Of a stretch of DNA of 64,000 nt, positions 26,039-35,435 are shown in pieces; the first letter of the stretch is position 1; every line of letters begins with the position of its first letter. Location of the stretch: NCBI RefSeq assembly GCF_039962115.1, contig NZ_JAMPKJ010000027.1, positions 1 through 64,000 on the forward strand, given 5' to 3'. Position numbers and translations under genes: made by a program. The DNA is from Funiculus sociatus GB2-C1. Lineage in GTDB: Bacteria; Cyanobacteriota; Cyanobacteriia; Cyanobacteriales; FACHB-T130. The notes beneath the pieces were generated by a model. It made no database searches, was not told the origin of the DNA, and worked only from the letters and a program-made list of their open reading frames with translations.

Positions 26039-26255
26039 AGATTAATACTCCTGGGATATTGAGTTGGCTATTTATGGTATTTTACTCGCGTTTTGCGGAA
26101 TAAAGGCTATGCGATCGCTTCCGGGAGATTAAGGCCGATTGTGTAACTTTTACGGAGAGGAGACAGGGACATATTCAGCATAATCTGAGCGGAAGCGATC
26201 GCTTGGCAGAATTGAAACTACAACTGTTCGGGCGTTTGTTATAAGGAGCAACGGC

Positions 26256-26963
26256 ATGAATGATGAGCGATCTAATCGGCGGGGTGGCAACAACTACGAC
26301 CATCTAAAGAGAAACCTGCTACTGATGACCACAGGGGGCATTTTGCTGGCGACGCTGTTCGTACTGATTGGTATCTGGCGCACGGGTACTCGCTTTGTGG
26401 GCGAACTCAATTCTATGTTTAACCCTCCACCTGCCACACCTCAGGTTGATGTACGCTCAGTAGTTGTCCGTCAAGTGAGGAATGCCAGCGAACTAACCAC
26501 CGCCGTTTTTACAATGGAAGCAGTCGTCCCCACCAGCCAAGATAGAAAATTAGGTGAATATGTTATTGGCACAACCAGACTGCTCTACATTGCTTATGGC
26601 GAGGTGAAAGCTGGGGTAGACTTGAGCGAGCTAAAAGCTGACAACGTGCAAATCGTCAACGACACTATTCTGCTGCGCCTTCCGCCGCCCCGCATCCTCG
26701 ACAGCAAAATTGACGTAAATCGCTCTAAAGTATATGACTACGACCGGGGGTTTTTAGGCTTGGGGCCAGACGTAGCACCGCAGTTGCAGACCCTAGCCCA
26801 GCAAGAAACGCTGTTGAAAATTATCACCGCTGCTTGTAATCAGGGGTTGTTAAAGCAAGCAAACGACAGAGCAGAGCTAGTTGTTTCCCAGCTTTTGAAT
26901 GTAGCAGGTTACAAAGAAGTTTTGGTGGAAACTACTTCGCCCCCACCAGAAAGCTGTAGGTGA
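26256..26963 (+). CDS. DUF4230 protein, membrane-anchored
   Basis: 235 residues, ATG with AAGGAG upstream. One N-terminal transmembrane segment (LLLMTTGGILLATLFVLIGI, about 24-43) leaves the rest outside the cytoplasm or in the thylakoid lumen. The soluble domain matches DUF4230: VVRQVRNASELTTAVFTMEA, GTTRLLYIAYGEVKAGVDLS, LPPPRILDSKIDVNRSKVYD and a helical C-terminus with AACNQGLLKQANDRAELVV. The function of the family is unknown. It is transcribed divergently from the DUF1537 operon and is not clearly linked to the kinase gene downstream. Confidence 0.85.
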   Translation: MNDERSNRRGGNNYDHLKRNLLLMTTGGILLATLFVLIGIWRTGTRFVGELNSMFNPPPATPQVDVRSVVVRQVRNASELTTAVFTMEAVVPTSQDRKLGEYVIGTTRLLYIAYGEVKAGVDLSELKADNVQIVNDTILLRLPPPRILDSKIDVNRSKVYDYDRGFLGLGPDVAPQLQTLAQQETLLKIITAACNQGLLKQANDRAELVVSQLLNVAGYKEVLVETTSPPPESCR

Positions 26964-27060
26964 AGGGGCTGGGGAGTATGCACAGGGGTAGAAAATATAC
27001 AATATAGGCCAAACTCTGAAGGTATCTAGCCGCGAAAACTGGTTTAGAAAGTACACATTT

Positions 27061-29748
27061 ATGAAAAACCCGTCAATACCTTTACGAATGCCTGACTTTC
27101 GGACTTTGTTTGAGTCTGTACCAGGCTTGTATCTGGTATTGATGCCAGATTTTACTATCGTGGCGGTTAGCGATGCTTACTTGCGTGCCACGATGACAAA
27201 AAGGGAGGAAATTCTGGGACGCGGAATATTTGATGTTTTTCCCGACAATCCAGACGATCCCAGTGCTACGGGGGTTCGGAATCTGAAAGCTTCCTTGGAG
27301 AGCGTACTACAAAATCGGGTGGCGGATACGATGGGGGTGCAGAAGTACGACATTCGCCGCCCGGAATCAGAGGGAGGTGGATTTGAGGAGAAATATTGGA
27401 GTCCGATTAATTCGCCAATCTTTGGGGAAAACGAAGAGATTGCCTATATCATCCATCGTGCCGAAGATGTGACAGAATTTGTCCGCCTCAAGCAGTTGGG
27501 AATTGAGCAGCACAAGCTCACCGAAGAACTGCAAGCACGAACCCAGCAGATGGAAGCTGAGATTTTCTTGAGAGCGCAAGAGTTACAGGATGTAAACAGA
27601 CAGCTAAGAGCAGCCAATGAGGAACTGGCAAAGGCGCGTGACGAAGCGCACACAGCGCAGGAGCAGATAGCAAGCATTCTCGAAAGCGTGACCGAGGCGT
27701 TTATTGGCTTAGATAGGGAATGGCGGATTACCTATGTGAACCAACAGACGGCGAAGCTTAACGGTAAACAGCCGGAGGACTTCATTGGCAAAATCTACTG
27801 GGAGGTTTGGCCCTGGTCAGTAGGGACTCGCCTTGAGAGGGAATATCGTCGAGCAGTTAGCGAGCAGATGGCTGTTCATTTTGAAGAGTTGTACGAGCCG
27901 TTGAATATCTGGTTGGAAATTTCTGCTTATCCTACCAAAGACGGACTCGGCATTTATTTTCGGGACATTAGCGATCGCAAAGCTGCGGAGAAACAGCGCG
28001 AACACTTGCTCTTCCAAGAGCAGCAACACACAACCCGCTTACAAAAACTGGCTGAGGCAACGTTAGCTATTAACTCGGCTTTGTCAATAGAAGAGGTGTT
28101 ACAAGTAATTACAGAGCAGGCACGTTCTCTCATCGATGCACACCAGTCAGTCACGAGTGTGACGATTGATCAAAACTGGAGTCAGGCGATTAATTCGGTT
28201 TCGCTTTCAGATAAGTATGCTGCATGGCGAGATTATGATGAAAAGACTGATGGTTCTGGGATTTACGCCTGTGTCTGCCACATGAATCGCCCGATGCGGA
28301 TGACTCAGGCTCAACTGGAAGCTCATTCCCGATGGCGAGGGTTTGGGGATGCGGCTGACAAGCATCCACCGATGCGGGGTTGGTTGGCGGCACCTTTGAC
28401 GGGACGGGATGGACGTAATATTGGTTTGCTCCAGTTGTCGGATAAGTACGAGGGCGAGTTTACCGAGGAAGACGAAGCGATTGTTGTGCAGCTGGCGCAG
28501 ATGGCATCGGTGGCGATTGAGAATGCGCGGTTGTACGAAGCGGAACAGAATGCACGTACTCAGGCGGAAGCAGCCAACCGAGTTAAAGATGAATTTTTGG
28601 CTGTGCTGTCTCATGAATTGCGATCGCCTCTGAATGCCATACTTGGTTGGGCGCAAATGTTGCGATCGCGCTCTTTTGACCAGAAAACTACATTTCGCGC
28701 GTTGGATACAATTGAGCGCAATGCCAAGTTGCAAACTCAACTAATTGATGATTTATTGGATATTTCCCGGATTATTCAGGGTAAGCTAAGTTTGAATGTC
28801 TCCCAGGTGGATCTAGTTTCACCGATTGAGGCAGCAATTGAAACTATGCGTTTAGCTGCTGAAGCTAAGTCGATTAATGTTAAATTTTCGATTTTAGATT
28901 CTGAATTGCAGGTAAACAAAAATCCCAAATCCCAAATCCCAAATCCCAAATTTCTAGTTGCGGGCGATCGCAATCGATTACAACAAGTTATCTGGAATCT
29001 GCTCTCCAATGCCATCAAGTTTACATCTTCTGGAGGAATTGTAGAAATTAAACTTGAGGCTATAGGTTCAAACACGCAAATTCAAGTCAAAGATACAGGT
29101 GTTGGAATAGATGCTGATTTTCTGCCTCATGTCTTTGATTACTTCCGCCAAGCTGATAGCAAAATTACCAGATCGTTTGGTGGCTTGGGATTGGGATTGG
29201 CGATCGTGCGTAACTTGGTAGAATTGCATGGCGGAACTGTTAGCGCCGAAAGTCTTGGAGTTGGGCTTGGGGCAACGTTTATCGTGCAATTACCGCTTAT
29301 TAAGGATGAAAGCATAAGTAAGGATGAATTTAATTCATCCCTGATCCCTGATTTCTCATCTTTACCTCTTGAGGGTGTGCGGATACTTGTTGTGGATGAT
29401 GAAGCCGACACCCGCGAATTTTTGACTTTTGCGCTGGAAGAATATGGTGCCGAAACGATTGTAGCTGCATCAGCAGCAGAAGCGTTAAAAGCATTGGAAT
29501 TGTATAATCCAGATGTGTTATTAAGCGACATCGGAATGCCCGAAGAAGACGGCTATAGTTTGATCCGCAAAGTGCGATCACTTTCTTTAGAACGTGGCGG
29601 AAGCATAAAAGCTGTAGCACTGACAGCTTACGCTAGAGAGGAAGACCAGGAACGGGCTATCTCTGCCGGGTTCCAGATGCACGTAGCTAAGCCCGTCGAA
29701 CCAGCAGAGTTGGTGGCGGCGGTGTCAAGTTTGACGGTTGGTTCTTGA
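27061..29748 (+). CDS. Hybrid sensor histidine kinase (PAS-PAS-GAF-HisKA-HATPase-REC)
   Basis: 895 residues, without membrane segments, so cytoplasmic. Domains in order: PAS (about 13-135, LFESVPGLYLVLMPDFTIVA), a coiled coil (145-205), a second PAS (208-320), GAF (340-500), HisKA with H518 in AVLSHELRSPLNAIL, HATPase (about 630-755, with KDTGVGID and GLGLGLAIVRNLVELHG), and a C-terminal receiver (about 775-890) with D823 in LLSDIGMPEEDG. It should autophosphorylate and pass phosphate to its own receiver. Between HisKA and HATPase, residues 621-630 are encoded by an in-frame AAATCCC tandem repeat, a short-tandem-repeat insertion normally intergenic. No partner regulator is adjacent. Confidence 0.93.
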   Translation: MKNPSIPLRMPDFRTLFESVPGLYLVLMPDFTIVAVSDAYLRATMTKREEILGRGIFDVFPDNPDDPSATGVRNLKASLESVLQNRVADTMGVQKYDIRRPESEGGGFEEKYWSPINSPIFGENEEIAYIIHRAEDVTEFVRLKQLGIEQHKLTEELQARTQQMEAEIFLRAQELQDVNRQLRAANEELAKARDEAHTAQEQIASILESVTEAFIGLDREWRITYVNQQTAKLNGKQPEDFIGKIYWEVWPWSVGTRLEREYRRAVSEQMAVHFEELYEPLNIWLEISAYPTKDGLGIYFRDISDRKAAEKQREHLLFQEQQHTTRLQKLAEATLAINSALSIEEVLQVITEQARSLIDAHQSVTSVTIDQNWSQAINSVSLSDKYAAWRDYDEKTDGSGIYACVCHMNRPMRMTQAQLEAHSRWRGFGDAADKHPPMRGWLAAPLTGRDGRNIGLLQLSDKYEGEFTEEDEAIVVQLAQMASVAIENARLYEAEQNARTQAEAANRVKDEFLAVLSHELRSPLNAILGWAQMLRSRSFDQKTTFRALDTIERNAKLQTQLIDDLLDISRIIQGKLSLNVSQVDLVSPIEAAIETMRLAAEAKSINVKFSILDSELQVNKNPKSQIPNPKFLVAGDRNRLQQVIWNLLSNAIKFTSSGGIVEIKLEAIGSNTQIQVKDTGVGIDADFLPHVFDYFRQADSKITRSFGGLGLGLAIVRNLVELHGGTVSAESLGVGLGATFIVQLPLIKDESISKDEFNSSLIPDFSSLPLEGVRILVVDDEADTREFLTFALEEYGAETIVAASAAEALKALELYNPDVLLSDIGMPEEDGYSLIRKVRSLSLERGGSIKAVALTAYAREEDQERAISAGFQMHVAKPVEPAELVAAVSSLTVGS

Positions 29749-29774
29749 AAGTCATCTGTCATCGCAATGGCACT

Positions 29775-30596
29775 TCAGCTGAGGGGAAAAAATAGTCGCA
29801 GGTAAGTGGATAAAATTTCTTTCCCCCAAAAAGCTGTTAAAACCGCTCCCAGTGCCAAGAATGGCCCAAAAGGTATCGCTTGACGGCGTTTTAGCAAACC
29901 GAGTGCTAAAGCCCCTCCGCCACCAAATGCACCCACCACACACGCTAAAAAACCAGCTAGAAGCAAATACTTCCAACCCAGCCAGGCTCCCATCATTGCC
30001 GCCAGTTTAGCATCTCCTCCACCCATTGCCGCTTGCCCAAAAACTAATGCTCCGACAATGGTAATGATGTCAAATAACCATATTCCGACAACTGCACCAA
30101 AAATACTCGATGACAAATAATTTACCAATCCTACCCAACTTGCCTCTGGGATAAAACCTGCGATCACTTGAAACACTAATCCCAAAATTAATCCCGACTG
30201 AGTGAGTTGATTTGGCAACGTCATTGTGTCTAAATCTATCAAAGATAGTGCCAAAAGCCAGCTGAAAAAAGCCCAATACCCTAGCGTTTGCCAGGACATT
30301 CCAAAAACCAAGAATACCAGCAAAAATAGCGCCCCCGTTACCGCCTCAACGATTGGGTAACGCACGGAAATCTTACTTCTACAGTGGCGACACCGCCCCC
30401 GCAACAACAGCCACCCGAAAATTGGTACATTCTCGCGCTTACCCAGCCGATGTAAGCAGTGGGGACAGCGAGAAGGAGGCCAAAGAATCGACAAACCCGC
30501 TGGTAGCCGATAAACAACTACATTCAGAAAGCTGCCTATTGCGGCACCCAAGGCAAAGACAATGAAAACAGCAGGCAACGCCAACAGGGTATCCAT
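29775..30596 (-). CDS. pilD: Prepilin peptidase (type IV leader peptidase, PilD-like)
   Basis: 273 residues, about seven or eight membrane helices. The cytoplasmic N-terminal loop has the two cysteine pairs RCPHC and RCRHC, after GSFLNVVVYRLPAGLSI, a hallmark of full-length enzymes with methyltransferase-type loop. The aspartyl protease site is LIDLDTMTLPNQLT (first Asp) and GGGDAKLAAMMGAWLG (second, GxGD). It processes type IV pilin precursors, needed for motility and competence in cyanobacteria. It converges with the hybrid kinase gene on the other strand. Its ATG is followed upstream by a GGGGATT repeat block. Confidence 0.95.
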   Translation of the reverse strand: MDTLLALPAVFIVFALGAAIGSFLNVVVYRLPAGLSILWPPSRCPHCLHRLGKRENVPIFGWLLLRGRCRHCRSKISVRYPIVEAVTGALFLLVFLVFGMSWQTLGYWAFFSWLLALSLIDLDTMTLPNQLTQSGLILGLVFQVIAGFIPEASWVGLVNYLSSSIFGAVVGIWLFDIITIVGALVFGQAAMGGGDAKLAAMMGAWLGWKYLLLAGFLACVVGAFGGGGALALGLLKRRQAIPFGPFLALGAVLTAFWGKEILSTYLRLFFPLS

Positions 30597-30933
30597 AATT
30601 AGGGATTGGGGGCTGGGGATTGGGGATTGGGGATTGGGGAAGATAGGAATGTAACTGTTTTCTTTTGCTTTTCAGCAATTTCTTAATCCCTAATTCCCAA
30701 TTATCAGATGCTTCGTGAAATTAGTTTAAATATTTTCAAAAAAATGATATTTTTTCTGATATTCTTATAATATATTTAATTACTTTTAAATGATTTTGTT
30801 TACAATCGAAATCTCACCAAATTTTTAAAAATCGCACAGATTCCCATTATTTAAGTATACATCAATACATCAACCAGTACAAAACAGGGGACAAAAAAAG
30901 TTTTTTTGCCTGCTTCAATTTTTCGCGGTAATA
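30597..30933. repeat. GGGGATT tandem repeat block and AT-rich spacer
   Basis: 30601-30641 is a run of imperfect 7-mers GGGGATT, the usual cyanobacterial short tandem repeat. The rest of the 340-bp gap is AT-rich (30720-30900) and contains no frame worth reporting. It serves as upstream region of the prepilin peptidase gene (minus strand). Confidence 0.75.
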
Positions 30934-31197
30934 TCAATAAATTTCAGATTCAATCTGACTAAGGGGTACAAAACATTCTTGTGGCAGGAGAATTGGTTTA
31001 TTGTAAAAAATCAACTTTCCACGACAAGTGTATCGGTCAATTGCCACACCCAAAGGACGCTGTACGCGGTCTGGATGAACTTCCGAGTAAGTGCGATAGA
31101 TTTGTCTGGCTGCTCTGATGATACTGGGATCTAGCAACACGGGAATCTCTATCCTTTCAGTCCAAGTTTCTGTTCGTTGCTGTGAAGCGTAAACCAC
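30934..31197 (-). CDS. Small conserved-looking hypothetical protein
   Basis: 87 residues, ATG 31197. It reads as a compact soluble protein: RTETWTERIEIPVLLDPSII, then RAARQIYRTYSEVHPDRVQR and a C-terminus rich in aliphatic residues (LIFYNKPILLPQECFVPLSQ). No signal peptide or membrane segment. Codon usage matches the neighbours and the frame is bounded by normal spacers, which supports a real gene. It lies 90 bases beyond leuB on the opposite side of its stop, same strand as leuB but upstream of the prepilin peptidase. I do not recognise the family. Confidence 0.6.
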   Translation of the reverse strand: MVYASQQRTETWTERIEIPVLLDPSIIRAARQIYRTYSEVHPDRVQRPLGVAIDRYTCRGKLIFYNKPILLPQECFVPLSQIESEIY

Positions 31198-31290
31198 TTT
31201 TAACCCCTATTGTTTTTTGTTAGCTGTTAATCAAGAGCGTGCAATGGCATCAATCAAGCATGGCAATTTTAAGTTTTGGGAAGAGTTTAA

Positions 31291-32379
31291 TTAGGACTCC
31301 TCCAGTGCTTGAATCAAACTATCACCCATTGCGCGGCACCCTAAAAGATTCATTCCTTCGGACATGATATCGCCAGTGCGATCGCCTTTATCGAGAACTT
31401 GCAATACCGCTTGCTCAATTTTATCTGCGGCAACAGGCTGATTTAAGCCGTAGCGTAGCATCATTGCGGCACTGAGAACCTGGGCTAGAGGATTTGCCTT
31501 ATCTTGCCCCGCGATATCGGGGGCAGAACCGTGAACGGGTTCAAAGACACCGGGGCCAGATGCACCTAAACTGGCAGAAGGTAACATACCAATACTGCCT
31601 GTAAGCATAGCGGCAGCATCAGAAAGGATATCACCAAAAAGGTTGCCTGTAACAATTGTGTCGAATTGTTTAGGTCTGCGGACAAGTTCCATAGCGGTGG
31701 CATCGACATAGAGGTGAGAAAGCTCCACATCAGGATATTCTTTAGAGAGGAGAGTAATGCGATCGCGCCAAAGTTGCGACACCTCCAGCACATTCGCCTT
31801 ATCCACAGAGCATAGCTTACCGCCGCGTTTTTGCGCTGTTTCAAAAGCTACTCGCCCAATTCTGTCAATTTCCGCTTCCGTGTAAGCCATCGTATTGACA
31901 CCGCGTTTTTCCCCGGTTTCTGTCTCAAAAACTCCCCTTGGTTGCCCGAAATAAATTCCCCCAGTAAGTTCGCGTACCACCATCATATCGACACCCTCGA
32001 CAACTTCCCGCTTCAACGAAGAGGCATCAACTAGCTGAGGTAATATTTTTGCGGGACGCAAATTAGCAAATAAACCCAATCCCGCCCGAAGCCCCAATAA
32101 TCCGGTTTCTGGGCGTTGATGGCGAGGTAAATTATCCCACTTGTAACCGCCAATTGCCGCCAGTAAAACAGCATCGCTATTGCGGCAAGTTGAGAGAGTT
32201 TCGTCGGGTAGTGGTGAGGACGTAGCATCAATCGCTGCACCACCGAGGAGTGCTTCTGTGAATTCAAAGCTTAAATCCAGTTGCTTCCCTACGACTTTTA
32301 AAACATCTACCGCCACTGCCATAATTTCAGGGCCAATGCCATCGCCGGGTAAAAGAGTAATGCGGTAGTTCTGTGCCAT
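31291..32379 (-). CDS. leuB: 3-isopropylmalate dehydrogenase
   Basis: 362 residues. Family signature elements are present in order: [14 protein letters not shown], the substrate-binding arginines in [34 protein letters not shown], the [15 protein letters not shown] region and the metal site [14 protein letters not shown], then [19 protein letters not shown] for NAD binding. It oxidatively decarboxylates 3-isopropylmalate in leucine biosynthesis, in the cytosol as a dimer with Mg2+. It stands alone; no other leu gene is in the window. Confidence 0.97.
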   Translation of the reverse strand: MAQNYRITLLPGDGIGPEIMAVAVDVLKVVGKQLDLSFEFTEALLGGAAIDATSSPLPDETLSTCRNSDAVLLAAIGGYKWDNLPRHQRPETGLLGLRAGLGLFANLRPAKILPQLVDASSLKREVVEGVDMMVVRELTGGIYFGQPRGVFETETGEKRGVNTMAYTEAEIDRIGRVAFETAQKRGGKLCSVDKANVLEVSQLWRDRITLLSKEYPDVELSHLYVDATAMELVRRPKQFDTIVTGNLFGDILSDAAAMLTGSIGMLPSASLGASGPGVFEPVHGSAPDIAGQDKANPLAQVLSAAMMLRYGLNQPVAADKIEQAVLQVLDKGDRTGDIMSEGMNLLGCRAMGDSLIQALEES

Positions 32380-32572
32380 AGCTCGTTATGGGTAAATGTT
32401 GAATCTGCTGAAAGTGGTTGCAGAGTAAATATAATACACAGCAACTGTACCGATGGAGTTTTTAATCTACTTAGATGTTTTGTTTAAATTTCGGAAACGC
32501 TGATGGCAAATGCTGTAGGTAAAGGCTACGCTATGGTCAATCTAGCGGTCTTAAAGTCAACCCCCAGCAGCT

Positions 32573-33523
32573 ATGGCAAAAGAACTGGCAATACGTACTT
32601 GTGGACTCACCAAGCAATTTGATCGGCATATTGCAGTTAATGATATAGATTTACAGGTAAAAGCCGGGGAAGTCTACGGACTAATTGGGCCGAATGGTGC
32701 CGGAAAAACTACGCTGTTGCGGATGTTGGCGGCAGCTGAAGAACCAACAACGGGTGAAATTTATATTAATGGCGATCGCTTGCAAAGAGATCACTCTAAC
32801 CCAACCCTGAAGCGGCGACTCGGCTATCTTCCCGACGACTTTCCCCTGTATGACGATTTGACAGTCTGGGACTACTTAGACTATTTTGGACGACTTTATC
32901 GCTTGCGAGAGCCACATCGCAGCCAGCGCCTGCGAGAAGTTTTGGAACTGGTGCAACTCACCAATAAGCGCAATAGCATTATTTCCACCCTCTCGCGGGG
33001 GATGAAACAGCGCCTGAGTCTGGCACGGACGATTATTCACGAGCCGATTTTGCTACTGTTAGATGAACCAGTTTCCGGCTTAGACCCAATTGCCAGGATG
33101 CAATTCCGGGAAATCATCAAAGTATTGCAGGAAGCTGGGATGACGATTGTGATTTCTTCCCATGTCCTTAGCGACTTAGCGGAACTTTGTACCTCAGTCG
33201 GCATCATGGAACTAGGTTTTTTAGTGGAAAGTGCGCCGCTAAAAGAACTTTATCGCCGTTTGTCGCGACAGCAGATTTTCCTGTCAACATTGGGTAAGCT
33301 AGAAGCACTTATTACCCAACTGAAAAACCATCCTTTAGTCGAAGAATGGGAGGTGGTGCCGGGACAAGAGCGAGTACGTCTTTATTTTACCGGGAGTCAG
33401 GAAGAGTGTGCTAAGTTATTGCGATCGCTCGTAGAATCCGGCATTGAGTTGACCGAATTCCACTGCACCCAAGAAGACCTGGAAACTATCTTTCTCAAAC
33501 TGGGACACCAGCAAGCCTCATAG
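32573..33523 (+). CDS. ABC exporter ATP-binding protein
   Basis: 316 residues. Walker A GPNGAGKT at 39-46 (K45), Q-loop in GYLPDDFPLYDDLTVWDYL, signature LSRGMKQRLSLARTI, Walker B LLLLDEPVSGLDP and switch His in ISSHVLSDLAELC. An extra C-terminal part of about 80 residues (after ELYRRLSRQQIF) is the regulatory region seen in ABC-2 type exporters with separate membrane subunits. It is followed by two paralogous permease genes (33608-35314, 35436-36944) on the same strand, so the three probably form one transporter. The substrate cannot be predicted. Confidence 0.93.
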   Translation: MAKELAIRTCGLTKQFDRHIAVNDIDLQVKAGEVYGLIGPNGAGKTTLLRMLAAAEEPTTGEIYINGDRLQRDHSNPTLKRRLGYLPDDFPLYDDLTVWDYLDYFGRLYRLREPHRSQRLREVLELVQLTNKRNSIISTLSRGMKQRLSLARTIIHEPILLLLDEPVSGLDPIARMQFREIIKVLQEAGMTIVISSHVLSDLAELCTSVGIMELGFLVESAPLKELYRRLSRQQIFLSTLGKLEALITQLKNHPLVEEWEVVPGQERVRLYFTGSQEECAKLLRSLVESGIELTEFHCTQEDLETIFLKLGHQQAS

Positions 33524-33607
33524 ATTTTGGATTTTGGATTTTAGATTTTGGATTTGATTGGAAATTGAAAATCTAAAATTCCGTTGATTCTGGAGAATTT
33601 TTTACTC

Positions 33608-35314
33608 ATGAAAGTTAATTGGACAGATCGGCTGGGAGACTTAAATCCCCAGTTATTGCGAGAATTCAAAGGACGTTTAAAACCCCGGAACGTACTTATT
33701 GCAGTAGGGATATCCCTGCTGGGGCAGCTGCTACTGCTAATGAGTTTTAGCACCATGTTGCCTCTTGATAGTGGTAACGCCGACATTTACAACAGATATT
33801 GCAGAGGAAGAGTTGGGGATACCAAATGCTTACGGGATGCCCTTGGCAATATTGACATTAACTGGCAACTGTGGTGGCTAGATGTATCCGTCTGGCTGAG
33901 TGTTATTGGTTTCTTAACCGTGTTAGTGGTTGGCACCTATATGCTGATCAGCGACCTGGCGCGGGAAGAAAATCGCGGTACGCTTAACTTCATTCGTCTG
34001 AGTCCGCAGTCTACTACCAGCCTTTTCAGCGGCAAGCTTTTGGGTGTGCCGATTGTCATGTATCTTTTGGTAGGTTTGGCGATTCCTTTGCATTTATTCG
34101 CGGGACTGTCGGCAGGAATTCCTTTAGCCCTGATTTTGGGCTTTTACGGGGTCGTCGTTGCTAGTGCCGCTTGCTTCTACAGTGCGGCACTACTCTATGG
34201 CTTAGTCAGCGGTGGACTAGGTGGATTCCAAGCTTGGTTCGGCGGCGGCATCGTGTTAGCTTTTCTGAGCATGATGACTGCCATGAACCTTCACAATGGT
34301 TCAGTAGCTGGTAATAATGCACTAGACTGGCTGCAAGTATTTTCTCCTTCAGTTGTACTGCCATATCTAATAGATGCCAGTCCGCTAGGGAAAATGTATT
34401 CTTTGGGAATGGAGCAGCGAGAAGCGTGGCAATGGTTTGGCTTACCATTAGGTGCCAGTCTTTGGAACATGGCCAGCTTTAGCGTACTGAACTATGCTCT
34501 GGGAACCTTCTGGTTTTGGCAAGGGCTGAAACGTTGCTTCCACAACTCCGGTGCTACTCTACTGAGCAAGCGTCAAAGTTACTTGATCACAGCTTGCTGT
34601 GAAGTTGCGCTGATCGGATTTTCTCTGCAACTACCAAAATGGTTCGAGAATCCAGACGCTATACCAGCAAGACTATTCGAGAATTTTGGTGCTTTACTGC
34701 TGTTGAATCTGCCGCTGTTTTTGTGTCTAATGGCAGCTTTGTCACCGCACCGCCAAGTCTTGCAAGATTGGGCACGTTTCCGCCGAGAGGGGACATCTTC
34801 TCGTGGTAAGAAACTGGTTCAAGATTTGGTTTGGGGTGAGAAAAGCCCCTCACTGGTGGCAGTGGCGCTGAATTTGCTGATTGCCTCACTAATAGTCGTA
34901 CCCTGGATACTGGTTTGGCCTGAAAGCGACTATAAGGTATCAGCACTAATGACTGTAGTGCTGAGCGTGAATGTAATCTTGATTTACGCAGGCGTAGCGC
35001 AGCTGATGCTGTTTATGAAGACACCGAAGCGATCGCTATGGGCTGCCAGTACAGTAGCTGCATTGATTATATTGCCGCCTGTCACCTTCGGCTTGCTGTC
35101 CATCGAACCTAATGAAATTCCTGGTTTATGGCTGTTTTCCGCCTTCTCTTGGTATGCGGCAAAAGACGCTGCGATAACCACCGTTTGTTTATCAGTGCTG
35201 GGACAGTGGTTGGCGTTCAGCTTATTGAGTATTCAGACAGCCCGACAACTGCGGTTGGCTGGTGAGTCTGCCTCGAAAGCTCTGATGTCCGGGCGTTCTG
35301 CTTTACCTAGCTAA
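33608..35314 (+). CDS. ABC exporter membrane protein, first copy
   Basis: 568 residues from ATG 33608, chosen over an upstream in-frame TTG at 33584 because GGAG lies between them. The N-terminal WTDRLGDLNPQLLREFKGRL is cytoplasmic, followed by a helix at the RNVLIAVGISLLGQLLLLMS segment; about ten further hydrophobic segments fill the rest. A conserved cytosolic block reads AREENRGTLNFIRLSPQS, typical of this cyanobacterial ABC-2-like permease family. It is a paralogue of the next gene (35436-36944), with REFKGRL/RELKGNL, GTLNFIRLSPQS and KLVQDLVWGEKSP in both. Together with the ATPase upstream they probably form a heteromeric exporter. Confidence 0.85.
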   Translation: MKVNWTDRLGDLNPQLLREFKGRLKPRNVLIAVGISLLGQLLLLMSFSTMLPLDSGNADIYNRYCRGRVGDTKCLRDALGNIDINWQLWWLDVSVWLSVIGFLTVLVVGTYMLISDLAREENRGTLNFIRLSPQSTTSLFSGKLLGVPIVMYLLVGLAIPLHLFAGLSAGIPLALILGFYGVVVASAACFYSAALLYGLVSGGLGGFQAWFGGGIVLAFLSMMTAMNLHNGSVAGNNALDWLQVFSPSVVLPYLIDASPLGKMYSLGMEQREAWQWFGLPLGASLWNMASFSVLNYALGTFWFWQGLKRCFHNSGATLLSKRQSYLITACCEVALIGFSLQLPKWFENPDAIPARLFENFGALLLLNLPLFLCLMAALSPHRQVLQDWARFRREGTSSRGKKLVQDLVWGEKSPSLVAVALNLLIASLIVVPWILVWPESDYKVSALMTVVLSVNVILIYAGVAQLMLFMKTPKRSLWAASTVAALIILPPVTFGLLSIEPNEIPGLWLFSAFSWYAAKDAAITTVCLSVLGQWLAFSLLSIQTARQLRLAGESASKALMSGRSALPS

Positions 35315-35315
35315 T

Positions 35316-35413
35316 CCTTCTCATTCCCAGGCTTAGCCTGGGAATGACTATCGGAGGCTCTAGGAGGCCCTGCCTCCGGAATGCGTTCCCAGGACGCAGC
35401 CTGGGAACGAGAT
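35316..35413. repeat. CCCAGG hairpin repeats between the two permease genes
   Basis: Two successive inverted repeats, CATTCCCAGGCTTAGCCTGG (from 35325) and GTTCCCAGGACGCAGCCTGG (from 35383), of the dispersed GTTCCCAGG...CCTGGGAAC type common in cyanobacteria. They lie inside a probable operon, so they are not likely to be terminators; they may adjust relative expression or mRNA stability. Confidence 0.7.
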
Positions 35414-35435
35414 TAAATAATAAAGGAAAAAGGCA

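Noticed and set aside
28207-28740. 177-residue minus-strand frame inside the hybrid kinase gene
   Set aside because: Shadow of the GAF/HisKA coding sequence; no ribosome-binding site or recognisable protein character.
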